A stretch of 64,000 bases of DNA. It comes from Panorpa germanica. Its lineage: Eukaryota; Arthropoda; Insecta; Mecoptera; Panorpidae. A program made the translations under genes and the position numbers. Within the stretch, counting starts at the first letter, position 1; each line of letters opens with the position of its first letter. This document shows, piece by piece, positions 44,387 to 54,718 of this stretch. Location: the NCBI GenBank assembly GCA_963678705.1, contig OY783206.1, positions 13,961,807 through 14,025,806 of the forward strand, read 5' to 3'. The notes below the pieces were generated by a model. That model was not told where the DNA came from. It saw only the letters and a program-made list of their open reading frames with translations, and ran no database searches.

Positions 44387-44956
44387 GTAAGGAAGATATG
44401 AATTCTATATTATTTATATTAGAGCCTGCTATACTCGTAATACCACAAATAGCAGAGAATTGTCTATATAAATAAGTCTATCGCTTTAAAAATTGAAGTC
44501 TATTTGTATTGAATCAGGCTCAAATTTAAAAAAACTTAACCATTTAAGGTAGGCCCGATAAAGTATAAAAAAGACATAGTTTCGTGTATATCTGAAAAAC
44601 CGTTTTTAGGAATGCTCTAAATAATTAATATTTATTAAAACAAAGAATTAGGAAAAGTTAGAAAAGAAAATCATTTTTTTTATCGATTTGTTGAGAAAAT
44701 ATAAATGTTTAAAGTAGAATTTTTTTAAAAATAACAACCGTGTAGTGGGAGACAGATACCACAATTTGACAACTAGTGACTAGTACTAGCGAGATAGTCT
44801 TTGTAGTTTAGATACATAGAGTATAACAAATATACCTACATAATATGGTACTTCCGTAGGACATTCGGCATTGGGATTGGCATTGATGCCACTTTCATTT
44901 TTGTTAAAAGTGGTATTGTATTAGTGTGTGTCTGCACATGAAAGTTTCTATGAATT

Positions 44957-45075
44957 GAGTACAGTCTCCGACAAAAATAAATTAGTCTGCCATTAAGTAT
45001 TTTAAAGTTTTCGTATTGACTGTCGGACTATACTATTTTCTCGGATTGGTACGGCCAAAGTACCTTAAATAAATT
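44957..45075. repeat. Dispersed short repeat with GTATAGTCCG-like ends
   Basis: AGTACAGTCTCCGACAAAAA to GTCGGACTATACT, then CCAAAGTACCTTAAATAAAT. It aligns with 12821-12940. It lies within the LRR-gene intron. Confidence 0.6.
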
Positions 45076-45208
45076 TACTTCTATTCGTCGTTTTCGGTAG
45101 GAAACATGTCGAAATTTCCCTTTTTCTTCGTGTACCATGCAAAGTCAATTGCATCTACTTACAATTGCCATCAAACCTATTTGAGATTACCTTTCACCTT
45201 CGAATCTA

Positions 45209-45536
45209 TCACATAACTACATAAGTTCGTAGGATGACATATAAATCTGAATATCTATGCTAAAAGACCGTTCAAACAATGCAACGGCTTGGCAAGTATT
45301 TTTTGGATTTGATGTTTTTTCCGATTAAAAAACAATACTTTATCAATATACGAATTTCAAATTTTTCCATTGTTTTGAAAATTACAAAAGTAGCGTCACT
45401 AAAACTATTGTAATTCGTAAACTAATAATCAGAATGTCATGAAATCTTGGCACATATCGTTTGAAAGTTGGTACTATCTAAGAATCGCGTAAAATGTACC
45501 ATCTAATTGCCATCCTACGAACTTATTGAATGATAT
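45209..45536 (-). mobile_element. Mariner-derived MITE in the LRR-gene intron
   Basis: Both termini are present: left ACATAAGTTCGTAGGATGAC and right (inverted) ATTCAATAAGTTCGTAGGAT, continuing GGCA. The minus strand holds a relic of the transposase N-terminus (MEKFEIRILIKYCFLIGKN, from about 45373 down). This shows that the MITE arose by internal deletion of a mariner. About 328 bp. It is the best copy of a family also at 18833-19063, 21580-21690, 42232-42455 and 54719-55040. Confidence 0.83.
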
Positions 45537-45552
45537 GTTATTGTGATATTGT

Positions 45553-46046
45553 GGGCTGGTGTGACATAAAAATGCGACATCCAACATTTATATATTTTCA
45601 TTTATAAGTTGACATTATTTAGACATTAGTTTACTAAATGTGTTGTACTTTTAACGTACAGACTAGAGCGACATAGACAGGCGACACTAAAAAAAACACT
45701 TACTTATGCTATTTTTACAAAGTGTAGTATTTAGTATTTCTATGAAACAATAATGTTTCAATCTTAAGTTGGAACTTTTAAAGATATTACGGTTTTGAAT
45801 GTGATCTAAAGGGTCGAGTACCTACTCAGTCTCCAATATAATCTCATTGTACGTTGACGTTTTCAGTTGTGTTTAGTAAATAATTAAAAATAATTCAAAA
45901 TGGTGTTTAAATAGACAAATGAAATAGACCTGAACAATAGACCTTAGTCAAGCTTCCGACGTATTAAGTTGCATGTCGCACTAGTGTGGACGTGATGTAC
46001 AACTTCTAAGAACAAATATTGGATGTCGCACGTTTGTGTACCATAC
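45553..46046 (-). mobile_element. GACATCCAACA-family MITE copy 3, in the LRR-gene intron
   Basis: Left GACATAAAAATGCGACATCC and right GGATGTCGCACGTTTGTGTA. The interior is the reverse complement of 25031-25522 (TAAATGTGTTGTACTTTTAA, GTACCTACTCAGTCTCCAAT). About 494 bp. It ends about 90 bp before the splice acceptor of the next exon. Confidence 0.78.
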
Positions 46047-46135
46047 ATAATATTTAAAAATGTTGCACTTCTGACTTTGCATATGCATTTAATATTTTGT
46101 TTATATTCTAATGTAATTTGTTGCATTGTTTGCAG

Positions 46136-46352
46136 GTGATCACAGAGCGAGCTTTCGATGGTCTAGCCAATCTTCGCAAACTCTACCTAAACGAAAACAG
46201 TCTGACTTTCTTGGAACCCGGAGCTCTTGTAGGAATGCCAGCGCTAACTTTCCTCCACCTTAAAGACAACCAACTGCAGACATTAACGTACGACAACGTC
46301 CGCCCAATCCTCGACAACCTGAGCAACGCCACCAGCCAGTTCTACATATCAG
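46136..46352 (+). CDS. Leucine-rich repeat protein, second coding exon
   Basis: The exon begins after TTTGCAG and continues the frame with VITERAFDGLANLRKLYLNE. It completes LRR 8, adds LRR 9 (LRKLYLNENSLTFLEPGALV) and a last degenerate repeat (LTFLHLKDNQLQTLTYDNVR). It then runs PILDNLSNATSQFYIS with another sequon, NAT. The donor TCAG|GTAAGA at 46352/46353 leaves 72 codons plus one base (phase 1). The open frame read beyond 46352 is intronic. At least 348 residues of protein are therefore visible. A C-terminal cysteine cap and a membrane or GPI anchor would be expected next, but no exon for them was found before 64000. Confidence 0.9.
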
Positions 46353-47167
46353 GTAAGACGCTTTTATTTGAAAAACATAACCTCACTTATTACGCAAAAC
46401 AAAACCCAACTTATTTACCGTCTCACATAACAAAACTCCCTCTCCCCACTCATTCTTCACCTTCACATCTTTTAAGGGATGGTAAACTCAAGAGGTTTCA
46501 CTTTAATAATGTTTCAGGTTGTTAATTAAGTTTTATCATATGTAATTAATACATAAACAATGGTTTACAATTCCAAAGATAGTTACTGTGTTTAACACAA
46601 GGGGGATAAAGGTGGAGGGGCTATTATAGATACACTCATAATATTTACACAAAGTGAGTTAGCTATTCTCTCTCTCTCTCTCTACGTGAATACATTAAGT
46701 TCAAGTAGTTGAAGCGTAAATTAATACATACTCATCTCCTCCACATACTCGCTAAAACCACTCACTCTCCATGCCTCCCCCTAACCGCATAGAACCCGTC
46801 ACGTCTCCTTACTTCTTGTTACCTTAAGAGAATATTGATTGTATTTGTTGGGTAATCAACGATATTGTTCATACATTATTAATAAGACGCCAGGGCTGAC
46901 GGTTTGCCAAACGGGCTGACGAAACGCGCTGATGGGAACTTAAGATCTTGGAAAAATATAGATTAAGTTATCTTCTGTGTTGCTTGATTGAGTAAAATGG
47001 TAATGAACGTGACAAATATGGAACATAACGCCTGGGGGAGACACTAGGGGAGGAATAGTTTTATTCTAGATTCAGTTATCTGTATCTGATTATCATATTT
47101 ACAGCAAACCTGTAAATGATACGTGGTATATGGTTATGTAAACGTCATATCGTAAAGAAATGAGTTA
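46353..47167. other. Probable intron sequence of the LRR gene
   Basis: Follows a good splice donor. It contains a CT-repeat of about 18 bp near 46668. No exon with a cysteine-rich LRR C-terminal cap is seen here. Confidence 0.5.
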
Positions 47168-47863
47168 GACCTGTCTCAGTATGGGACCGTATTTAAGCGA
47201 ATTTCTGCCGGACGTATACGGGCTACTACGCTTTACCTATCCGAACCCTGTAAATGTAATGAGATCTCTCTGGAGCTCTCAGACTGCAAGCTACAAAGCC
47301 GTCCGAATACGGGCGGCACTACCTCGCACATTAGAACCGTATAAAGGCGAATTTTATTCAAGCGTTACCACTACTACAACGATATCCTATCCGAACCTTT
47401 GTAAATGCAAACAGCCGCCTCAGATTGGAGGGGATACCTAAGATCGCTTGTTCTTACGCTGCAATACGGTTCAAATGAGATCTATCGGCGACATCGCTTG
47501 TGTCGAGTATGTTCTGCATGCAGTTTATGTTTGTATTTCAGTGAATCATGGACACCGATACCGATACGATAGAACTAAATTTAAATTCACGACAACCAGA
47601 ACTCAGATATATAATAAATGCTAAAGTCCCTTTAATACCAGTAGTGTATCGATAAAAATTAAAGTTAAAGTTTGCTCTCATAATAAATTATATTAGTGCT
47701 AAAGAACTCCAATACACCCCATACAGTACACAAGTTAGTTATCTGACGACTGACTACAGACATCTGTGACACACATAGGCGGTTTGCTTTGTAGCTCATC
47801 CAACCCGCCGATTTACGTACGAATACGCCGTCGCTTAAATACGGTCCCATACTGAGACAGGCC
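47168..47863. mobile_element. PIF/Harbinger-like MITE with internal repeats
   Basis: Left GACCTGTCTCAGTATGGGAC and right (inverted) GGCCTGTCTCAGTATGGGAC, both continuing CGTATTTAAGCGA. It is flanked by TTA at 47165-47167 and 47864-47866, a 3-bp duplication typical of PIF/Harbinger. Inside, a unit starting GCGAATTTCTGCCGGACGTA and ending near TGTAAATGTAATGA is repeated, diverged, about 150 bp later. The 86-codon frame at 47181-47441 spans these units and has no transposase motif. A fragment of the same family is at 40690-40905. Confidence 0.82.
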
Positions 47864-49360
47864 TTAGGCTTCTTTCACACTTCGACCGCCGACTCTTAGA
47901 ATGAAGCATAATTGTCAGAGTCGTAAAACTGTAAAAGAGATTGACCAACCATTTTTTCTCGGTTTGGTTGTTGTCAAAGTTTAATTGATGATGTGAGAGT
48001 ATCATAAACTTATTAGGTAGTGATATAGTCCTCATATACGAAGCCATGGCACCATATAAACTACCAAATGGCTATGAAAGGAGGTCGACGTTAAATAAAT
48101 AATTTAAAAAAAAAATGATTGAGCAAATGGTTTAGGAGTCTCTTTATTAGACTAAGGATGCATTAACAAATAATAGTAATAATAAAAGTACAAATAATCA
48201 TTTCCGTGCGAGTTTTAAATCAGTAGAGTGCGTGTATATTTATATGATTCAATTTGTTACAGAATTAAGGATTTATGTCTGTTAAACTTACAAAATATGA
48301 TCAAACATCGACTCAAACTGTCTGTCCGTTTTTATGTTCAGAAGGGTGAATTGGAGTTTTTTCGCATTAGTATATTTTATAACAAGAGCAAGCTTCTTCT
48401 TTGATGTTTATCAATTGTGAATCATTGTGTTGAAGAAGTCGTCGCAGAAAATCCTAGCTAGCTTGGATCAAGTCGCATGTTTGGATGAATCGAATGTAGC
48501 CACATCTGATCGTATTTACAAGCTTGAGAAAAGAATATCCAGCGGAAAGCGGTCCAGACAGTCCTACGACCTGACCCTTCTGCACCTTTAATTCTTTTGT
48601 TCAATTTTACAGTGATTTTAATATTTTCTATGTGTAATTGATCAAGTCTGTCTCCATGAAAAACATCCACAGTATTGAAATCTTTTGTCGTTTGACGTTT
48701 TTTTCTCAGATGGCGGCATATCTTTTGCAAACTATCAATAGATGTTATAATGTTATTTGACAGTGACATGTATTGCATTGTAGTTTAGGCATTCCAGAGT
48801 GGGGAAATTACCTTTTTTTTCTATCCTTTTACTTTTTTTATTGACTATATTTTTTTTTCAAGAAAAATTAATATATTTTTTTAAAGTCACAGTATGTAGA
48901 GGTCAAGCTCCAATGTCAAGCTCTTACTCCAGTTCGAAAAAATCGTACATACGTTACTGTGTGTCGTATAGTCAATTAACTTGAAAACAACCTAACTCAA
49001 ATACCTGGTGTACATTATAAACGGTCCGGGTTACTATACCGTCAAGATAAACTTTATAAACAATTTTTAAACAATTAACTAATTTTACACTGAATAAAAA
49101 CACAATATTAAGTTTCTTTGGGAACTCTCTTTGCTGCAATCAGATTTAGCGAACTATAGCCTAGCTATTTCTTTCCATGTCTTCCATTTTTATTCACTTC
49201 ATAAACAATTTTGAAAAACTGTAAATATGATTTTCTAATATTAAGTTATTTTCGCACTTTTTTATATTTTATAGAATTTATTGAAAATAAACTCCCATAT
49301 TTTCTAAGTAAATAAAAAACTGCTTTGTTGATGTTTGTTATACGCACATATACACTCGCA

Positions 49361-49364
<4 letters not shown>
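47864..49364. other. Unassigned sequence with one 106-codon minus-strand frame
   Basis: Minus-strand frame 48458-48778 (MQYMSLSNNIITSIDSLQKI..., with NKRIKGAEGSGRRTVWTAFR in the middle) is the longest unexplained frame of the region. The RIxxxxxAFR-like segment faintly recalls the spacer region of some LINE reverse transcriptases, but not enough to call. A dispersed-motif relic (TTTTTCTCGGTTTGGTTGTT) lies at about 47951. Confidence 0.25.
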
Positions 49365-49365
<1 letters not shown>

Positions 49366-49410
<45 letters not shown>

Positions 49411-49440
49411 CTAATATATATATATATATATATATATATT
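49366..49440. repeat. (TA)n microsatellite, interrupted
   Basis: Two TA runs separated by ACTAA. The frame across it is Tyr-Ile repeat and not a gene. Confidence 0.96.
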
Positions 49441-49760
49441 TGAGTTTGAAACGTTTATCATTTTCACTTTCACTTTCCACGACAAACGCGTCGTTTTGCC
49501 GTTTTCAATTTCCCCTAAGGGTTGAAAATGCGAGAGACAAATTTCCCGCGAATCTCATCAACTCAAATAATTAACACGCAGTGATGTCGCATCCGACACG
49601 CCCACTTCCAGGTGCAAAAACGTTGTTTCAAACAAGGGTAGTTTTGGTAGCATGGCGGAGCGGCTTTGCACGTTGGGGTACATGGGGGCGCATGGGGGGT
49701 ATAAAGGGGGTCTCTCAGTCCCGAGGGATGTTGTGAAGAGACGATTGGTGTGACTTGACT
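49441..49760. other. Locally GC-rich unique-looking segment
   Basis: About 300 bp clearly richer in G and C than its surroundings. It has a G-run region (GGGGGCGCATGGGGGGTATA at 49685) ending in TATAAAG at 49700 and TCTCTCAGTC at 49711. TATA and an initiator-like TCAGT are present, but only 17 bp apart, which is too close for a standard core promoter. No coding potential is recognised. Confidence 0.3.
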
Positions 49761-50112
49761 TATAAAACGTATACATAAGTACCAGCATGTTGCGATGTGT
49801 TGTGGAAAACAAATGTGTTATTAATGTTGAAACTGATATTTAAATATCAGATGGAAAATGTGTTTTCTGAAGAAGATCATGTTGAAGGAAATCGTCGAGA
49901 AGTTGAAACCTAATCACTTGGAAACGTAGACACTGGTTGCTTGTTGTAGAAGTTCAGATTAGCGGGTTTTCCCGGAGGGTAAACTAATGCATGTTTTTCA
50001 TTACCGTGAAAACACAGTTCTATATAGTATTCTCAGTTTCTTGGTAGCTGGGTCGTTGACTCTAATGGTAAGTGTAAACAGATTCCCACTACTCGCAGCA
50101 TATCTATTTGCT
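49761..50112. other. Unassigned sequence
   Basis: No gene recognised in about 350 bp. Small frames such as one at 49851 (MENVFSEEDHVEGN) end quickly. Confidence 0.35.
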
Positions 50113-50623
50113 TAATGGGTTTGTGAACCATGATTTAATTTCTATAAAACTGTACTGCATATTGATAAAGTTGGCTCGAAGACCAATTACTTATTAACAA
50201 TAAAAATCATAATCATTTTTTCCTTTAATTTTTAAAGGGATCCAACGTTATAGAAAATTTTATTACACGTTACGTCACATGTAGGAAATATGCTATCTCT
50301 TTCAAACAACAGAAACACATACGATTTTGTGTGTGATATGCCGTTTATTACTTACAACTGTGTTGTGTATCTCATGAAGTATTATATAATGAAGGTTGCT
50401 AACAAGAAAAAAAAATATTTCGATTACTTATTACTACTATTTTTTTGAAAAACAAGCATCAAAACTTAAAATTAACATTTAAATATTACGTAAACATTTA
50501 AATATTTAAAATAATAAGAACGCCATTATACATTATACACTAACATTTAACAATAGAAACATTTACTTCAATCAAAAATTAATAAAACGACCCTTAAAAA
50601 ATGAGTTCGCACGCCCGTTGATT
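50113..50623 (-). mobile_element. GGGCTTGTGTCC-family MITE copy 3, diverged
   Basis: Left AATGGGTTTGTGAACCATGA and right (inverted) CAACGGGCGTGCGAACTCAT. The interior follows 24044-24675 (TTTCTATAAAACTGTACT, TTTTTAAAGGGATCCAACGT). About 510 bp, with a deletion or rearrangement in the right half. Non-coding. Confidence 0.65.
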
Positions 50624-50754
50624 AAAACGCTGTAGAGGATAAAAGCGTATGCAGCGAAGCTACTAGTTTTAGTATTATCTGTATGGTTTAAACATGCAAA
50701 TGTGCTATCTTTGGTATTGTCAATACATAATTTGGTATTGAATCCGATTATTGC

Positions 50755-50806
50755 TAGTCTCAGACATTTATTACTTAAAGGTCGTGCTATTAGGTAGCAT
50801 GCTATT
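50755..50806. repeat. Short dispersed repeat, copy 1
   Basis: CAGACATTTATTACTTAAAG, then GTAGCATGCTATTT recurs as CAGAAATTTATTATTTAAAC, then GTAGCATGCTCCTT at 53318-53366. Type unknown. Confidence 0.5.
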
Positions 50807-50807
50807 T

Positions 50808-50813
50808 TATATA

Positions 50814-50871
<58 letters not shown>
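50808..50871. repeat. (TA)n microsatellite
   Basis: About 64 bp of TA with one C interruption, ending at a CTATCTATAC that begins the next Helitron terminus. Confidence 0.95.
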
Positions 50872-50872
<1 letters not shown>

Positions 50873-50873
50873 A

Positions 50874-51583
50874 TCTATACTAATATTATAAAGCGACAGA
50901 GTTTGTTTGTTTGAACGCGCTAATCTCCGAAACAACTGCTTCGAATTGAATAATTCTTTTTGTGTTGGATAGTCCAGTTATCGAGGAAGGCTATAGGCTA
51001 TATAACATCACGATACGACCAATAGGAGCAAAGATATAGTGGTAAATGTGTAAAAAACGGGAGAAATTATTTCATCTTTGAAGCCTTCCGTTGCGTGCGC
51101 CGTGAAAACGGTTCAAGATACACAAAAAATATGTATTAAAGAATAATAGCTCTTTTAATGATCTAAAAAACAGTCCGCAATAGTATATGTCTATCTTTTA
51201 AGATTAACTCACAAAAACCGTTTTTATGGTATTTCAACAGAAAACTTTAAAGATTACAATGATAAATAACTCCGAAACAAAACCAACTCGCTCTCTGCGC
51301 TGGCCGGCGCGGCGGGAGAGAGGCGGTGCTTGCGGGCAAGCCGGGAGGGGGGTGTAGCTCAACGAGATACCATGCCGCGCGGCTCACTCGCGCGGTCGGC
51401 TCCCTACTGAACGGTTGAATGCAGCGCTAATTTGTTTATGCGATATAATTATCATCGTAATATTACTTTTTAAACACAGTTTCATTTTGTAGTTGTTTTC
51501 TATATAGTAGGTACTTTATTTGTTTTAGGATAGTATTTAGTTACACAATAATAACACTTTTTTGTTTTCATGTAGATTAATAA
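50874..51583 (+). mobile_element. Helitron-like element, 5' end and body
   Basis: TCTATACTAATATTATAAAG at 50874 is the conserved 5' end of a Helitron group widespread in moths and butterflies. It is followed by the usual GTTTGTTTGAACGCGCTAAT and CTCCGAAAC words. A 3' CTAG end was not found before 51584, where a second Helitron begins, so the right limit is uncertain. From 51290 to 51410 the body is strikingly GC-rich (CTGGCCGGCGCGGCGGGAGA and neighbours). No Rep/helicase motif is present, so it is non-autonomous. Confidence 0.65.
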
Positions 51584-51916
51584 TCTTAATATATATAAAT
51601 TACGTGTCACTGTGTTGTCCGCTATGGAATCCTAAACTACTTAACCGATTTTAATGAAATTTGTACACCGTGTGCAGTTTGACCCAACTTGAAAGATAGG
51701 ATACCTTACATCTCCATTTATTTATCTTATTGCTAATTATTTGTCTATTAATTATCTGTATATGACATATGACATCGGGCGACGATGATGGCGCCATCTG
51801 TTGACTAGATTGAGTAAATATTCTGTTGAGTAAACCGAAATCTGTTGACTAGATTGAGTAAATATTCAATAGATGGCGCTACGTTAGGCACAGCAACGCG
51901 TGGCCGGGACAGCTAG
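51584..51916 (+). mobile_element. Non-autonomous Helitron, 333 bp
   Basis: Starts TCTTAATATATATAAATTAC and ends GGCCGGGACAGCTAG, followed by T. It is near-identical to 19415-19738 except for a few substitutions and a short extra block (AGTTTGACCCA-like) near 51677. The high similarity suggests that both copies are fairly recent. A TA run follows directly. Confidence 0.88.
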
Positions 51917-51934
51917 TATATATATATATATACA

Positions 51935-52143
51935 TATAAAGAAAATATATTTCTTTAGTTAGTACAAAGCTCGTCTGTCGGTAAAACAGTGACCCTTCAG
52001 TGAAAGCATATACTCATGAACGCAATAGATTGCGCTGTAGAAATAACGGCCTACATCAGTTGATATTTGGACTCGAGAAAACTCTCGTTTTCAGTTAGTT
52101 AGTTAAGTGAATGCATATTGTGAGGTTATAATAAAATTAGATA
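51935..52143 (+). repeat. 200-bp dispersed unit, copy 2
   Basis: Aligns with 19145-19357 (TCGGTAAAACAGTGACCCTT, GCATATACTCATGAACGC, AGTTAGTTAGTTAAGTGA, ATTGTGAGGTTATAATAAAA). It follows the Helitron and a short TA run at 51917-51933. Confidence 0.75.
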
Positions 52144-52483
52144 GAAATGAATTGACAATTTATGGTAAATAATAAACTTTAAATGTCGTTTCTTTAAATT
52201 TCAGGCATGATTTTAAAAGTTAAACAGTGTAATTATTAAAATATTCTGGAATTCCTTAATGATATAAATATAATAAACCAAATTTAATTAAACTTCAGGC
52301 GAATATGACCTTGCTGTTGGAATCGCCTCAAATTCTAAAATAAAAAAAAATTTAAAAAAAATATGTATGTAAATTACCAAAATAAACTTTAAATTTCAGA
52401 AACAACATGAATTTGTTTATAATTTACAATTCCGAATAAAACTGGAGATATTGTCTTATAAAACGACTTCTTATAATGTATAA

Positions 52484-52526
<43 letters not shown>

Positions 52527-53317
52527 TTATCTGTGACCATCTTGTAACAGTCCCACGATAAACACTTTTTTTTTAGTTCAGTGTTTACAGAAAATCTGTT
52601 TTAATTCCGCGAGATTTCCGGGCGCATTACTCTCACTTAAATAATTTATAAATTTCCTAACGCCTAAAGACAAATTGTGCATTATATTTTAATAGTTGAT
52701 CGCATCGAATATTGAATTAATATAAAAGTAGGGGTTGCAACCCTCTACACCAACACTATGAAGCACAAGCACAACCACCCTGCACCCTGCGGGTGGATGA
52801 GTTTGCTCTGAGGCAATTTGAACGCAACGACACGCGAAATTCTGTTGCACGCGGCTTGACGTTGCAGGCAGCGACGCGTAGCGACTGTTATTCGTACTTG
52901 TCACGAACGGTTGCATTTATTCTTAATTTAATTAGTTGATAATTTGTAATTATTGCGTCCGTGGGGAAGACATTGCATGAAACGTGTGCGAGGGTGGGGG
53001 AGGAGGTTTATAACGTGACATGCATTGGGACTCGAATAGGACAACGCTTTGTGCAGTCTACGTGTAAAGAGATATGCATTAAACGTTTGCTTTATGTTTA
53101 GGCGTAAAAACTGTTATTTAAAGAAATAGATATTTGAATTTATCAGCGACTTTTTTTTATTGTTGCCGATATTTCGCACTATGACTTTCAGTGCAACACT
53201 GAACCTACTTGGATCTTATCTTAACATAAACAAACTTTGAATGCCTAGCAATGCAGTGTTCTATGTTTCTTAGAAGTGTAGAGAATTCGACGTTTCCACG
53301 TCGAGACCATTCCCGGT
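52144..53317. other. Unassigned sequence with a TA microsatellite
   Basis: A (TA)n run lies at 52487-52521. The 75-codon minus-strand frame at 52689-52916 lies in a somewhat GC-richer patch (GCACCCTGCGGGTGGATGAG, CACGCGGCTTGACG) but shows no domain. Nothing else is supported. Confidence 0.35.
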
Positions 53318-53549
53318 CTCAGAAATTTATTATTTAAACGTTACGCTACTAGGTAGCATGCTCCTTTCGAAAAAACCCTACCTTTTAGCATGTGTAAACA
53401 GCACGTGCTTCTTAGCGGCTGGTTTATCTTTAAAATGCTATTGAATCCACAGTTGCGGTCAATTGGAGATGCTATTAGCTTGTACGAATATAAATACCAC
53501 TCCGAATACAAGTATACTTCTTATAAATATGCAAGTGCAATCAAATCTA
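53318..53549. repeat. Short dispersed repeat, copy 2, and flank
   Basis: 53318-53366 matches 50755-50806. The remainder is unassigned. Confidence 0.45.
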
Positions 53550-53681
53550 ACGTGAACTTGTCGTGTGTTTTCTCTCACTCGTATACACGTGCGTTCTCTC
53601 ACTAACAACACAGTTCCATTCTTATTCGGTTCGGGCAGATCGGTTTGCAATCAATCGACCCATGTGCGGACGGCCTAATGA
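53550..53681. repeat. Right arm of the GTCCGCAC fold-back family
   Basis: CTCACTCGTATACACGTGCG, then TCTCACTAACAACACAGTT and TTCGGTTCGGGCAGATCGGT, ending CCATGTGCGGACGGCC. This matches the right arm of 988-1469. The left arm is not found next to it. The frames at 53390-53650 cross it and are not genes. Confidence 0.72.
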
Positions 53682-54718
53682 ATAAGTAGGTATGAGTAAG
53701 AATTGTATGACCTATCATGAGTGTACATATTACTCCTTCCAGCTTTCTACTAAGTCCGACCGGTAACTCACTTGTACATCTTTTAGTCACAGCTCATTAC
53801 ATCACTAAACATTTTCCTGAGTTTTTCCCGGTATTTAATATTATATTACCTTTCATACTTCACTGAATACACGTTTTCCAGCAAACAAAACAAAAGCTCC
53901 AAATCCTATAAGCTCGGAAAACTCAAAGCTTTTTTATTCGCACTGTACCAGCGATTCAGAACTCGCTGAAGAATTAACGTCTTACCAATTACAATAAGTG
54001 CCAATGTATTTTTACTTTTTTTTTTCAAGGATATTAAATAAAAAAGCAATTAGTGATTTTCCAGTTTTCTTTTTTACGATTCTCTTTATTTTTCCTTTTT
54101 TTAAATCAAGATATATATAAACGAATATACAGTTTTTTTTACTCTTGGATATTTATTTCATTTTTCTTTCGCATTTGATTTTCATAAATTAAATCATATA
54201 ATTTGTAATTGATAATTATTTTTAATTTCTCGTTTTTTAAATTGAAATTATTATTTTAATTATTTTTTAATGAGGGTACAATTTCAAGTACGATATTTTC
54301 TAAGTGCTTGTTTCTTCATTTTGTGTTTAATTTGTTAAAATATTTTAAATTATTGCCAAAGGTTTATTTAAAGGCATGGGCGCTCTCAGGGAAATTTATT
54401 TGAGATTCCATTTCTTCTATAAACTTCTATATGGTAATGCCCCTAACTGCAGACGCCGATGTGCACAGGTATTTTATTATTCCCTTCAAAATAACAATTT
54501 TAAATTCCGTTTGTACGAGTACAAGTGCGTTTTAAATTCTTTAAAAACTGTGGCAAAAAACCAGAAAGCGAATGAACAAAGGTAAGGGCGGTAAAACTCT
54601 TGTTTTTTGAATACTTTGCAAACATGGTTGCGATTGAACAGCACACTGCTATAAGAACAAACTTTATCTTTGTTGTAAAGATTGCACTAGTTTTTTCTCA
54701 TATCTATTCTCATTTCTC
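53682..54718. other. Unassigned AT-rich sequence
   Basis: T-rich runs near 54010-54140. A 69-codon frame at 54376-54585 (MGALREIYLRFHFFYKLLYG...) has no recognised family. An open stretch after CAG at about 53881 was tested as the next LRR-gene exon. It lacks the cysteines expected of an LRR C-terminal cap. Confidence 0.35.

Larger units (their letters stand above)
44387..46135 (+). other. Intron of the leucine-rich repeat gene
   Basis: A 1749-bp GT-AG intron (donor GTAAGG, acceptor TTGTTTGCAG) in phase 0. It joins LQELLLETNGLQ to VITERAFDGLAN, so one LRR is completed across it. From 44387 to 45208 it is AT-rich and holds the dispersed repeat at 44957-45075. The last half is almost wholly two MITEs (45209-45536 and 45553-46046). 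About 90 bp of ordinary sequence remain before the acceptor. Confidence 0.85.

Noticed and set aside
46353-46525. Extension of the LRR exon frame to 46525
   Set aside because: A strong GTAAGA donor lies at 46353, and the frame beyond it (GKTLLFEKHNLTYY...) loses LRR character and family-like residues.
49700-49719. TATA box plus initiator called as a core promoter
   Set aside because: Spacing of about 17 bp is too short for the usual 25-31 bp, and no transcript start or first exon is visible.
19145-52143. The two 200-bp units considered as a pair of LTRs
   Set aside because: They are 33 kb apart, lack TG...CA ends, a primer-binding site or a polypurine tract, and nothing between them looks like gag or pol.
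53881-53996. Open stretch after CAG tested as the next LRR-gene exon
   Set aside because: No cysteines in the C-terminal cap pattern, and it ends in a stop without an anchor or domain.
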